Shown here in pieces: positions 1-5,158 of a DNA stretch of 5,158 nucleotides (the first letter of the stretch is position 1; every line of letters starts with the position of its first letter). Below the pieces are notes generated by a model. That model made no database searches, was not told the DNA's origin, and worked only from the letters and a program-made list of their open reading frames with translations. The translations under genes and the position numbers were made by a program. This DNA is from an uncultured Clostridia bacterium (lineage in GTDB: Bacteria > Bacillota_A > Clostridia > Oscillospirales > Acutalibacteraceae): assembly GCA_937891215.1 (NCBI GenBank), contig CALAEU010000174.1, forward strand, positions 1-5,158, written 5' to 3'.

Positions 1-803
1 ACAGGTAAAACGAATAATAAACTATCGCATCTGTCCATAATGCCACCATGACCTGGAAGAAGCTTACCAAAATCTTTTATACCAAAGTTTCTTTTAATTG
101 TAGAAGCGGCAAGGTCGCCAAACATACTTATAACAGAAAGGCAAACACTCATTATAATAACAGAAATATAATTTAATCCTGTTTCATTCTCAAAAAAGAA
201 CCTTTTGAAAACAAAAAGTAAAACTACATTTAAAGCGACTGCACCAACAACGCCACCAATTGCACCCTCAACCCTCTTTTTAGGACTGATTTTAGGGCAA
301 AGCTTATGTTTTCCAAATTTACTACCGACAAAATAAGCAAAAATATCGGTAAGCCAAGCACAAAAGCAAGCAAAAAGAATAAGGAAAATACCATCAATTT
401 TGGTATATGATGAAAAACGCTCGTTTATGTCGCGAAATACAAGGAATAATGAGAATGAATACGGAATAGCTACTGATGCAAAAATTGCAGTAACCGCTTC
501 TTCAAATTTAGTTTTCTCAAACTGGAGGAGCATAAATATGAATATTAAAACTACATAAATGCCACCAACCGCAGCAATCGGCACACTTATATTAAAATGT
601 GCTAAAACCGGTATTGCTACTGAAAGTGCAAGACTTAAAACCATTATAGGTATATTCTTTAAATTAACTGCTTTTTCTACCTCGTGAACTGCAATAGCCG
701 CCATAAGTGAAAGGACTAATGCAAAAACGATTGTATCCATTAAGAATAAACAACCTATAAAAAGAACTGCACAAATTGAACCAGTAATTATTCTCTGTTT
801 CAT
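1..803 (-). CDS. cdsA: Phosphatidate cytidylyltransferase (CDP-diacylglycerol synthase), 3' end cut by window
   Basis: This integral membrane enzyme converts phosphatidic acid and CTP to CDP-diacylglycerol, the branch point of phospholipid synthesis. I translated it by hand from the ATG at 803-801 and got 267 complete codons, open to the window edge. CdsA proteins are usually about 260-280 residues, so only a few residues should be missing. The protein is strongly hydrophobic, with likely membrane segments near residues 5-21, 24-40, 51-67, 76-93, 103-123, 137-160, 180-199 and 211-229. The family signature is complete at 234-260: S234, K237-R238, K243-D244, H252-G253-G254, D257-R258 and D260. 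An upstream conserved stretch (D153, then SPKKRVEG at 173-180) is also present; many relatives have T or another residue where R177 sits. The ribosome binding site is poor (GAGAGTGGG, loosely spaced), but the N-terminus MKQRIITG is typical of the family, so the start is sound. It follows uppS by 45 bases with no terminator between them. Confidence 0.96.
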   Translation of the reverse strand, partial: MKQRIITGSICAVLFIGCLFLMDTIVFALVLSLMAAIAVHEVEKAVNLKNIPIMVLSLALSVAIPVLAHFNISVPIAAVGGIYVVLIFIFMLLQFEKTKFEEAVTAIFASVAIPYSFSLFLVFRDINERFSSYTKIDGIFLILFACFCAWLTDIFAYFVGSKFGKHKLCPKISPKKRVEGAIGGVVGAVALNVVLLFVFKRFFFENETGLNYISVIIMSVCLSVISMFGDLAASTIKRNFGIKDFGKLLPGHGGIMDRCDSLLFVLP

Positions 804-848
804 TTAAAAACCCACTCTCAAAATAGAAAATATAGTAATTTCTAAAAA

Positions 849-1574
849 TCAGACACCACCAAAGCGTCTGTGACGCTTCTGGTAATCTTCTAAAACTGCA
901 TCTACATCATCTGTTGTAAAATCAGGCCACAAAATATCTGAGAACCAGAATTCTGAATAAGCTGACTGCCATGTTAAAAAGTTTGAAAGTCTGTACTCAC
1001 CGCTTGGTCTTACAATAATGTCAGGGTCAGGCTGACCGCTTGTATAGATATTTTGTGAAATTAAATCTTCGTTAATATCATCTATTGTAATTTCACCATT
1101 TTTTATCTTTTGGGCAATAGCCTTAACTGAGTGAACAAGTTCTGCCCTGCCACCATAATTAAGAGCAATATTAACTGTGATTTTATTATAATCCTTGGTT
1201 TCTCTTTCGGCTTTTTCAATAAGCTCTAAAAGTTCTTGTGGAAGACCTTCGCGTTCACCGATAAATTTAAGCTTCATCTGGCGCTCTTTGTTTTCTTCCA
1301 GTCGAGAATCACCATCAATTAAATAATCAATGAACAAGTCCATAAGACCATCAACTTCTTCTTGTGGTCTTGACCAGTTTTCAGTTGAAAAAGCATAGAA
1401 AGTTACGCACTCAATGCCTAAATCGGCACAATACTCACCTATTTTTTTAAATACCTTAGCACCGGCAATATGACCTTCACCGCGTTTAAGCCCCTGATTT
1501 TTAGCCCATCTGCCGTTACCGTCCATAATAAAACCTATGTGCCTTGGTAAAACTTCAAATTTTCTAGTTTCCAT
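849..1574 (-). CDS. uppS: Undecaprenyl diphosphate synthase (cis-prenyltransferase, UppS)
   Basis: This cytosolic enzyme adds eight isopentenyl diphosphate units in cis to farnesyl diphosphate, making the C55 carrier lipid for peptidoglycan and other wall polymers. The 241-residue length is normal. The N-terminal motif HIGFIMDGNGRWA (12-24) carries catalytic D18 plus N20 and R22. YAFSTENW (60-67) is the second conserved block. Near the C-terminus are the diphosphate-binding R189 and R195 in RPSGEYRLSNF and the metal-binding E208 in SAYSEFWF. The usual RTSGE/RTGGE reads RPSGE here. The reading frame stays open 18 codons upstream to an ATG at 1628, but that extension lies inside frr and adds residues absent from the family, so I chose the ATG at 1574. 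This start is only 7 bases after the frr stop and has little Shine-Dalgarno sequence, which suggests translational coupling to frr. Confidence 0.96.
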   Translation of the reverse strand: METRKFEVLPRHIGFIMDGNGRWAKNQGLKRGEGHIAGAKVFKKIGEYCADLGIECVTFYAFSTENWSRPQEEVDGLMDLFIDYLIDGDSRLEENKERQMKLKFIGEREGLPQELLELIEKAERETKDYNKITVNIALNYGGRAELVHSVKAIAQKIKNGEITIDDINEDLISQNIYTSGQPDPDIIVRPSGEYRLSNFLTWQSAYSEFWFSDILWPDFTTDDVDAVLEDYQKRHRRFGGV

Positions 1575-1581
1575 AACTGAC

Positions 1582-2136
1582 TCAGATTTCAAGAATTTCC
1601 GCAGTTTTTGCAGCACAGATATCATCAATTTTCTTTACGAATTCATCTGTGATTTTCTGTAATTTGTCTTCTGCTTTTTTCTGGTCATCTTCTGTGATTT
1701 CAGAATTCTTTTTCATAGTCTTAACTTTTTCAATAGAATCACGACGAATCTGACGAACTGCAACTTTACTGTCTTCAGCAATTTTTGAAACATCTTTGCT
1801 TAATTGCTTTCTTCTTTCTTCTGTAAGTGCAGGGAAAACGAGACGGATTACATGACCATCATTTGATGGGTTAATGCCGATATCTGAAGCTAAAATTGCC
1901 TTTTCAATAAGACTTAAAGCAGAAGCATCCCAAGGTTGAATTGCAAGAATTCTTGCTTCTGGAACTGAAATAGCAGCCATTTGGTTGATTGGAGTCTGTG
2001 TTCCATAATAATCAACTAAAACCTTGTCAAGAATAGCAGCATTTGCTCGGCCTGCTCTGATTGAATTATATTCATATTTTAATGAAGAAATTGATTTTTC
2101 CATTCTTTCTTTTGTGTTAGCGTAAATTGTTTCCAT
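1582..2136 (-). CDS. frr: Ribosome recycling factor (RRF)
   Basis: RRF works with EF-G in the cytoplasm to split post-termination 70S ribosomes so the subunits can start again. The protein is 184 residues, almost exactly the family standard of about 185. Conserved blocks appear in order: SIRAGRANAAILDKV in the first helix and hinge (around 25-39), VDYYGTQTPINQMA, PEARILAIQPWD, the SDIGINPSNDG stretch and IRLVFPALTEERRKQL in the middle domain. The long C-terminal helix pair then begins with VRQIRRDSIEKVK and ends AAKTAEILEI. The start is supported by a strong GGAGG at 2145-2149, 8 bases before the ATG. It lies 40 bases after pyrH and 7 bases before uppS, in a common Firmicutes order. Nothing in it looks abnormal. 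Confidence 0.98.
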   Translation of the reverse strand: METIYANTKERMEKSISSLKYEYNSIRAGRANAAILDKVLVDYYGTQTPINQMAAISVPEARILAIQPWDASALSLIEKAILASDIGINPSNDGHVIRLVFPALTEERRKQLSKDVSKIAEDSKVAVRQIRRDSIEKVKTMKKNSEITEDDQKKAEDKLQKITDEFVKKIDDICAAKTAEILEI

Positions 2137-2144
2137 AATAAAAG

Positions 2145-2149
2145 CCTCC
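2145..2149 (-). promoter_or_regulatory. Ribosome binding site of frr
   Basis: On the minus strand this reads GGAGG (within CGGAGGC), 8 bases before the frr ATG at 2136. It is the best Shine-Dalgarno match in the housekeeping operon. By contrast, uppS and cdsA downstream have weak sites and may depend more on ribosomes arriving from frr. Confidence 0.85.
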
Positions 2150-2176
2150 GTAGATTTATTTTATGTAATTAATATT

Positions 2177-2881
2177 CTATTTAACAACTGTTCCTGTATT
2201 TTCACCGCACATTGCTTTACCAATGTTTTCAGGATTATTAAGGTTAAACACAAGAATAGGAATGTTGTTTTCCTGACAGATAGCAGCTGCTGCTGTATCC
2301 ATAACTGCAAGGTGTCTTTCTAAAAGTTCGTTATGAGAAATTTCTGTAAATTTAACTGCATCACTGAACTTGTTAGGGTCTTTGTCGTAAACACCATCAA
2401 CATTTGTTGCTTTTAAGAGTACATCTGCACCAATTTGTGCAGCTCTTAAAGCAGCACCTGAATCAGTTGAAAAGAATGGGTTACCAGTACCGCCTGCAAA
2501 GATAACTAATCTGCCCTTTTCTAAATGTCTTACAGCACTGTCTTTATTAAATGTTTCAACAACACCGGTAATCTGAACTGCAGATTGAACACGGGCATCA
2601 ATGCCTAACTGTAAAAATGTTTCTTGTAATGCTAAAGAATTCATAACAGTAGCAAGCATACCTATGCTGTCAGCACGAGTTCTGTCCATATCGCCACTTG
2701 AACGACCACGCCAGAAGTTACCGCCACCAACAACAATACCAACCTCTGCACCTGCATCTACTACAGTTTTTATTGCACTGCAGATATTGTTCATAACATT
2801 AAAATCGAAGCCGTGACCTTTGTCACCAGAAAGCACTTCACCACTTAATTTGAGAAGCACTCTTTTGTACTTTAAGTCCAT
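2177..2881 (-). CDS. pyrH: Uridylate kinase (UMP kinase)
   Basis: PyrH phosphorylates UMP to UDP with ATP, the step leading to UTP and CTP. The bacterial enzyme is a hexamer of the amino acid kinase fold; family members are commonly activated by GTP and inhibited by UTP. The protein from ATG 2881 is 234 residues, a normal length. Visible motifs are [10 protein letters not shown] with K11 (phosphate binding), [13 protein letters not shown] (48-60), the [13 protein letters not shown] helix (69-81) and the UMP/ATP-binding loop [20 protein letters not shown] (128-147). [13 protein letters not shown] (158-170) binds the nucleotide base and ribose. The frame is open to a GTG at 2902, but AAGGAG sits 8 bases before ATG 2881 and [15 protein letters not shown] is the typical family start, so ATG 2881 is preferred. 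It is the first gene of its operon, with its own promoter and no rpsB-tsf directly upstream. Confidence 0.98.
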   Translation of the reverse strand: MDLKYKRVLLKLSGEVLSGDKGHGFDFNVMNNICSAIKTVVDAGAEVGIVVGGGNFWRGRSSGDMDRTRADSIGMLATVMNSLALQETFLQLGIDARVQSAVQITGVVETFNKDSAVRHLEKGRLVIFAGGTGNPFFSTDSGAALRAAQIGADVLLKATNVDGVYDKDPNKFSDAVKFTEISHNELLERHLAVMDTAAAAICQENNIPILVFNLNNPENIGKAMCGENTGTVVK

Positions 2882-2889
2882 AAATACAA

Positions 2890-2895
2890 CTCCTT
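2890..2895 (-). promoter_or_regulatory. Ribosome binding site that fixes the pyrH start
   Basis: On the minus strand this reads AAGGAG, 8 bases before ATG 2881. It decides between that ATG and the in-frame GTG seven codons upstream (2902). The GTG has no comparable site before it and would place the Shine-Dalgarno sequence inside the coding region. Confidence 0.88.
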
Positions 2896-2898
2896 TTT

Positions 2899-2923
2899 GC
2901 ACTTGTTTTTATATAACAAATGC
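2899..2923 (-). promoter_or_regulatory. Hairpin in the pyrH 5' leader, just upstream of the ribosome binding site
   Basis: In the minus-strand RNA, GCATTTGTT and AACAAGTGC form a 9-pair stem around a 7-base loop. One pair is U-G, which would be an A-C mismatch in the opposite strand's RNA, so the structure fits a minus-sense transcript. It ends 3 bases before AAGGAG and lies wholly between the predicted transcription start (about 2937) and ATG 2881. It could protect the 5' end or modulate ribosome access. No known riboswitch or PyrR-binding element is recognisable. The pairing is seen directly; any role is inference. Confidence 0.45.
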
Positions 2924-2943
2924 ACCTAAATATTCCACATTAC

Positions 2944-2972
2944 ATTTTACTATACATAGCAAAAAAAGTAAA
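2944..2972 (-). promoter_or_regulatory. Sigma-A-type promoter of the pyrH-frr-uppS-cdsA operon
   Basis: On the minus strand, -35 TTTACT (2967-2972) and -10 TAAAAT (2944-2949, five of six consensus bases) are separated by exactly 17 bases. The predicted start of transcription near 2937 gives a leader of about 56 bases before pyrH. The promoter sits between the terminator of the upstream operon and pyrH, which supports an independent transcription unit. Confidence 0.72.
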
Positions 2973-3000
2973 GAGTTATTTTGTAAATAAGAAGTGAATT

Positions 3001-3053
3001 AAATAAATAAAAATGTCTGAACAATTCCGTTAAACTGAATCATTCAGACATTT
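3001..3053 (-). terminator. Intrinsic terminator of the three-gene operon
   Basis: Arms 3037-3053 and 3011-3027 form a 17-pair stem around a 9-base loop, followed on the minus strand by a T-rich tail (TTTTTATTTATTT, running into 3001). Two inner pairs (3022/3042 and 3023/3041) are G-U in minus-sense RNA but would be C-A mismatches in plus-sense RNA. The T-rich tail also lies on the minus-strand side, so the element terminates the zinc-ribbon gene's transcript, whose stop codon ends only 8 bases away. It separates that operon from pyrH. Confidence 0.9.
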
Positions 3054-3060
3054 CTAATTT

Positions 3061-3567
3061 TTAATTCGAACTTACATCCAAACTTTGAAAAATCACTTTA
3101 TTTTCCATTACATAGCTTCTTATAGCTACAAAATAGTAAATAGAACCAACCACACCTATAACTCCACCAATAACAACATTATAAACCAATGTTATTATTG
3201 GACCTGTTAATGGCTCAAATTTAGATACAAGCCCTTTTGGATTTTCGAGCAATGTTTTGCTGTAATTCATATCCTGAATTGACGAAACGATATTTAGAAC
3301 ACCGACAATAAGTAAAAGCCAATTAATAAAAATGCCACCTAAAATTTGAAGTATTCCTATAATTAGCCAAATTATGCCATTCGTGTTAACCCTTTGTGAT
3401 AAAGTATTTAACAGTATTGATATATCAACATAAGAATTGGCATTATTGATTTGATGTGAATTCATATTATTTTGTTGGAAATAATTTGCTTGAGCAGGAC
3501 AACCACAACCCGGACAAATTACAGCTTCATCTAATAATTCTTTTCCACAATGAGAACAATATTTCAT
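3061..3567 (-). CDS. Small zinc-ribbon membrane protein of unknown function
   Basis: The protein has 168 residues. The N-terminus is a clear zinc ribbon with four ligands in two CxxC knuckles: C4 and C7 in CSHCG, C18 and C21 in CPGCG (a further C23 follows). A polar Asn/Gln-rich linker covers about 29-46. Hydrophobic stretches follow at about 64-81 and 83-97 (a likely helical hairpin) and at about 122-148, so two or three membrane segments are expected with the ribbon probably in the cytoplasm. Such ribbon-plus-membrane proteins are common in gut Clostridia and mostly uncharacterised; I cannot assign a function. The start has a good AGGAG (3574-3578) 6 bases before the ATG. It lies 18 bases after the nucleotidyltransferase and directly before the terminator, so it is probably the last gene of that operon. 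It could act as an adaptor or sensor, but this is inference from architecture alone. Confidence 0.85.
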   Translation of the reverse strand: MKYCSHCGKELLDEAVICPGCGCPAQANYFQQNNMNSHQINNANSYVDISILLNTLSQRVNTNGIIWLIIGILQILGGIFINWLLLIVGVLNIVSSIQDMNYSKTLLENPKGLVSKFEPLTGPIITLVYNVVIGGVIGVVGSIYYFVAIRSYVMENKVIFQSLDVSSN

Positions 3568-3585
3568 ATTTATCTCCTACGAAAC

Positions 3586-4278
3586 TCAAACAAAAAGCAT
3601 AGAAATTATTAAAACTGCAAGAGCAACATATGCTATTATAAAAGAAAATTTAAAAGCACTATATTTACTTTTCAAATCTTTTTTTATTTCTATGAAATCC
3701 TTTACAATTTCAAATAAACGAGAAACTGTTTTTGATGAATATTTATATAAATCAACTGAAACCCCATACCCTTCATCAGCGGTAATCGTTTTGGCTATAT
3801 TAATCAAAGAATTATCATCTTTTATGACCACTTTCATTGATTCTTCTATATAAGTACCGACATCACAAGCTATCGCATTTTTATATTCTGAATTTACAAA
3901 TTCATACATCAAGGCTTCATCATAAAGACAGTCAGCATTGTTAATAAACAGGAAATCTAATTTATCAAAACCGATTTTACTTATGCTGTTTAAGCCTAAA
4001 TAAAGAGAATACATATTGTTAGTAGATAAATAGTCAGGACTGTATATTTCTTTAACTTTGGGATAATTATTTTGCAGATATTCAGCAATCATCTCATGTT
4101 TATAGCCTGTAACGATAAAAATATTTTCTTCTTTAATTCCTGATTTTACATAACCCTGTATTTGGTAATCTAATATTTCTCTACCATTAACTTTAACTAA
4201 TGATTTAGGCATTTCTTGAGTAATAGGATATAATCTGCTTCCTATTCCTGCAGCTAAGATTATTGCGTAGTTATTCAT
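3586..4278 (-). CDS. LicC-like NTP transferase with a C-terminal membrane helix
   Basis: This 230-residue protein belongs to the nucleotidyltransferase fold that activates sugar phosphates or phosphocholine with an NTP. The N-terminal signature is clear: LAAGIGSRLYPIT (8-20) for nucleotide binding and the catalytic-type K25 in MPKSLVKVNG. The TNNMYSLYLGL stretch (86-96) resembles LicC-type phosphocholine cytidylyltransferases, and INNADCLYD (112-120) sits where the family has its metal-binding D-x-D. In relatives, the C-terminal third usually supplies a second metal-binding Asp and substrate contacts. Here it is short: after GYGVSVDLYKYSS (170-182) comes a basic stretch (K199, K200, K203, K205), then about 20 hydrophobic residues (211-230) to the end. 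This predicts a tail anchor with the enzyme domain in the cytoplasm. The other two frames over the last part soon hit stops and show no lost family tail, so a simple frameshift is unlikely. AGGAG (4286-4290) precedes the ATG by 7 bases. The gene overlaps the upstream one by 8 bases. Substrate and activity are unknown. Confidence 0.85.
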   Translation of the reverse strand: MNNYAIILAAGIGSRLYPITQEMPKSLVKVNGREILDYQIQGYVKSGIKEENIFIVTGYKHEMIAEYLQNNYPKVKEIYSPDYLSTNNMYSLYLGLNSISKIGFDKLDFLFINNADCLYDEALMYEFVNSEYKNAIACDVGTYIEESMKVVIKDDNSLINIAKTITADEGYGVSVDLYKYSSKTVSRLFEIVKDFIEIKKDLKSKYSAFKFSFIIAYVALAVLIISMLFV

Positions 4279-5080
4279 TAAAATACTCCTTTAAGCTATT
4301 ATTTCTCGGTAATGTAATGGCTATTCCTGAAGGATATGGGTTCGTTGGAGCAAAATCATTTACCACAACTCTTGCTGCATGGTTCATTCCCATAAGCATT
4401 GCATATGGCTTTATGCCGTTTTCATTTAAGATTTTTTCTACATCATCTAGATATTTACAAGCACAATTTATAAACTCTAAATTATTACCTTTACAAAAGG
4501 AAATAATATCTTCTTCATTTACTAAATAAAGTGGTCTTATTAATTCCATTCCCTCAAAATTATCACTATGAAGTTTTGGCATCATTGTCTTTATTTCAGA
4601 TCCATAAAACATCGATAAAAGAGTGGTTTCAATAACATCGTTAAAATGATGACCTAAGGCTATTTTATTACAGCCAAGTTCCTTTGCTTTACTATACAAA
4701 AAACCTCTTCTCATTCTTGCACATAAATAACAAGGATTAAGTGGGCATTCTTTATTAACTACATTAAAGATATCACTTTCAAATATTTCTATATCAATAT
4801 TTAAAAATTTAGCCATGTCAATTATTTTTTTTCTATTTACAGAATTATATCCGGGGTCCATAACAACATAGCGAGCTTCAAAAGGATATTTACCATGTTT
4901 AACTAATTCTTGAATACATTTTGCAAGCAAAAACGAATCTTTTCCGCCACTAATACAAACCATTATTTTATCATTTGTATTTATAAGTTTATATTCCGAA
5001 ACTGCTTTAATGAACTTACTCCATATCTCTTTACGATATTTTTTAATAATACTGCGTTCTATCTCCTCATGTTTTTCCAT
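4271..5080 (-). CDS. TtcA-family PP-loop ATPase (tRNA 2-thiocytidine synthetase-like)
   Basis: TtcA enzymes adenylate C32 of certain tRNAs by means of a PP-loop and install sulfur with an Fe-S cluster. This protein has 269 residues. It shows the PP-loop ISGGKDS (43-49), the NPCYLCARMRRG segment (115-126) with C117 and C120 as likely cluster ligands, ALGHHFNDVIETTLL (141-155), and PKLHSDNFEGMELIRPLYLV (168-187), all typical of TtcA. FINCACKY (203-210) supplies C206 and C208, one of which should be the third cluster ligand. After about residue 210 I do not recognise the usual TtcA ending; instead there is a roughly 60-residue tail containing MGMNHAARVVVND and TNPYPSGIAITLPRNN. A true tRNA-thiolating role is therefore likely but unproven, and a related sulfur transfer is possible. 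A TTG at 5092 is in frame, but ATG 5080 has GAGGTG just before it and is preferred. It heads the operon. Confidence 0.88.
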   Translation of the reverse strand: MEKHEEIERSIIKKYRKEIWSKFIKAVSEYKLINTNDKIMVCISGGKDSFLLAKCIQELVKHGKYPFEARYVVMDPGYNSVNRKKIIDMAKFLNIDIEIFESDIFNVVNKECPLNPCYLCARMRRGFLYSKAKELGCNKIALGHHFNDVIETTLLSMFYGSEIKTMMPKLHSDNFEGMELIRPLYLVNEEDIISFCKGNNLEFINCACKYLDDVEKILNENGIKPYAMLMGMNHAARVVVNDFAPTNPYPSGIAITLPRNNSLKEYFNE

Positions 5081-5084
5081 AGTA

Positions 5085-5090
5085 CACCTC
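5085..5090 (-). promoter_or_regulatory. Ribosome binding site that fixes the TtcA-like start
   Basis: GAGGTG on the minus strand leaves 4 bases (6 from GAGG) before ATG 5080. It overlaps the alternative in-frame TTG at 5092-5090, which would be translated through its own ribosome binding site. The ATG is therefore the better start. Confidence 0.8.
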
Positions 5091-5101
5091 AAAGTAATTA
5101 G

Positions 5102-5130
5102 ATTATATCATTTATTTTAAAGTTAGTAAA
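5102..5130 (-). promoter_or_regulatory. Extended -10 promoter of the TtcA-like operon
   Basis: On the minus strand, -35 TTTACT (5125-5130) and a perfect -10 TATAAT (5102-5107) are 17 bases apart, with TG one base before the -10 (TGATATAAT). Transcription should start near 5095, giving a leader of only about 15 bases, just enough to hold the GAGGTG site. The -35 hexamer is identical to that of the pyrH promoter. Confidence 0.82.
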
Positions 5131-5157
5131 ATTTTTATTTATTATAAACTAAACTTT
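5119..5157. repeat. Imperfect inverted repeat overlapping the -35 of the TtcA-like promoter
   Basis: Plus-strand arms AAAGTTAGT (5119-5127) and ACTAAACTTT (5148-5157) are complementary over nine pairs with one bulged base, around 20 bases of AT-rich sequence. One arm covers the first half of the -35 box. It has no T-run after it, so it is not a convincing terminator. It could be a regulator site, but in DNA this AT-rich a chance match is quite possible. Bases 5131-5158 otherwise hold only a second TATAAT-like hexamer (5141-5146), whose -35 would lie beyond the window. Confidence 0.3.
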
Positions 5158-5158
5158 T

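Noticed and set aside
804..848. A weak inverted repeat (TAGAAA / TTTCTA) between uppS and cdsA as a terminator
   Set aside because: It has only six A/T-rich pairs, is poorly placed relative to any T-run and lies within a conserved operon.
1575..1628. An 18-codon N-terminal extension of uppS from an ATG at 1628
   Set aside because: It lies inside the frr coding sequence and adds residues not found in UppS proteins; the ATG at 1574 gives the standard length.
2601..2816. Plus-strand open frame of 71 codons inside pyrH
   Set aside because: It is antisense to a highly conserved part of pyrH, shows no domain and is explained by the pyrH codons.
3586..3690. A frameshift as the cause of the odd nucleotidyltransferase C-terminus
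   Set aside because: The two other frames of the same strand reach stops quickly and show no LicC-like sequence, while the existing end is a coherent basic-plus-hydrophobic tail followed by a well-spaced next gene.
4263..4529. Plus-strand open frame of 88 codons antisense to the TtcA-like gene
   Set aside because: It overlaps a well-supported gene along its whole length and has no convincing ribosome binding site or recognisable motif.
4910..5101. Plus-strand open frame of 63 codons antisense to the 5' end of the TtcA-like gene
   Set aside because: It is a shadow of the PP-loop coding region and runs through the minus-strand start region without any signal of its own.
1..5158. CRISPR arrays, tRNA or rRNA genes, insertion sequences and phage genes
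   Set aside because: I saw no regularly spaced repeats, cloverleaf-like sequence, transposase or integrase motifs or long terminal inverted repeats; almost all of the window is filled by the seven genes.

Overview
The window looks like chromosomal DNA of a low-GC Gram-positive bacterium, most likely an anaerobic Clostridia member of the gut Ruminococcaceae/Oscillospiraceae type. The grounds are AT-rich DNA, AGGAG-type ribosome binding sites, sigma-A-like promoters with 17-base spacers, the Firmicutes gene order pyrH-frr-uppS-cdsA, and a TtcA-family protein of clostridial type. The genus assignment is inference. All seven genes lie on the minus strand, so transcription runs from high to low coordinates.

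Unit 1 (about 5130 down to 3001) is a compact three-gene operon. It has a good extended -10 promoter (5102-5130), then a TtcA-family PP-loop ATPase (4271-5080), a LicC-like nucleotidyltransferase with a C-terminal membrane helix (3586-4278, overlapping the first gene by 8 bases), and a small zinc-ribbon membrane protein (3061-3567). A strong intrinsic terminator (3001-3053) closes it right after the last stop codon. Lines sampled by hand here are 27-32% GC, against 42-43% in the housekeeping genes, so this block may be accessory.

Unit 2 (about 2972 down to the left edge) is a housekeeping operon. A separate promoter (2944-2972) and a short leader with a hairpin precede pyrH (UMP kinase), frr (ribosome recycling factor), uppS (undecaprenyl diphosphate synthase) and cdsA (phosphatidate cytidylyltransferase, cut by the window edge). 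It joins UDP/UTP supply, ribosome recycling, the lipid carrier for cell-wall synthesis and CDP-diacylglycerol for phospholipids. In many Firmicutes rpsB-tsf lies directly upstream of pyrH; here it does not, and the operon starts at pyrH.

Unit 2 is ordinary. The most interesting part is Unit 1. It couples a probable sulfur-transfer enzyme with an unusual C-terminus to a tail-anchored sugar/choline-phosphate-type nucleotidyltransferase and a zinc-ribbon membrane protein. I do not recognise this combination as a described system, and its function is unknown to me.
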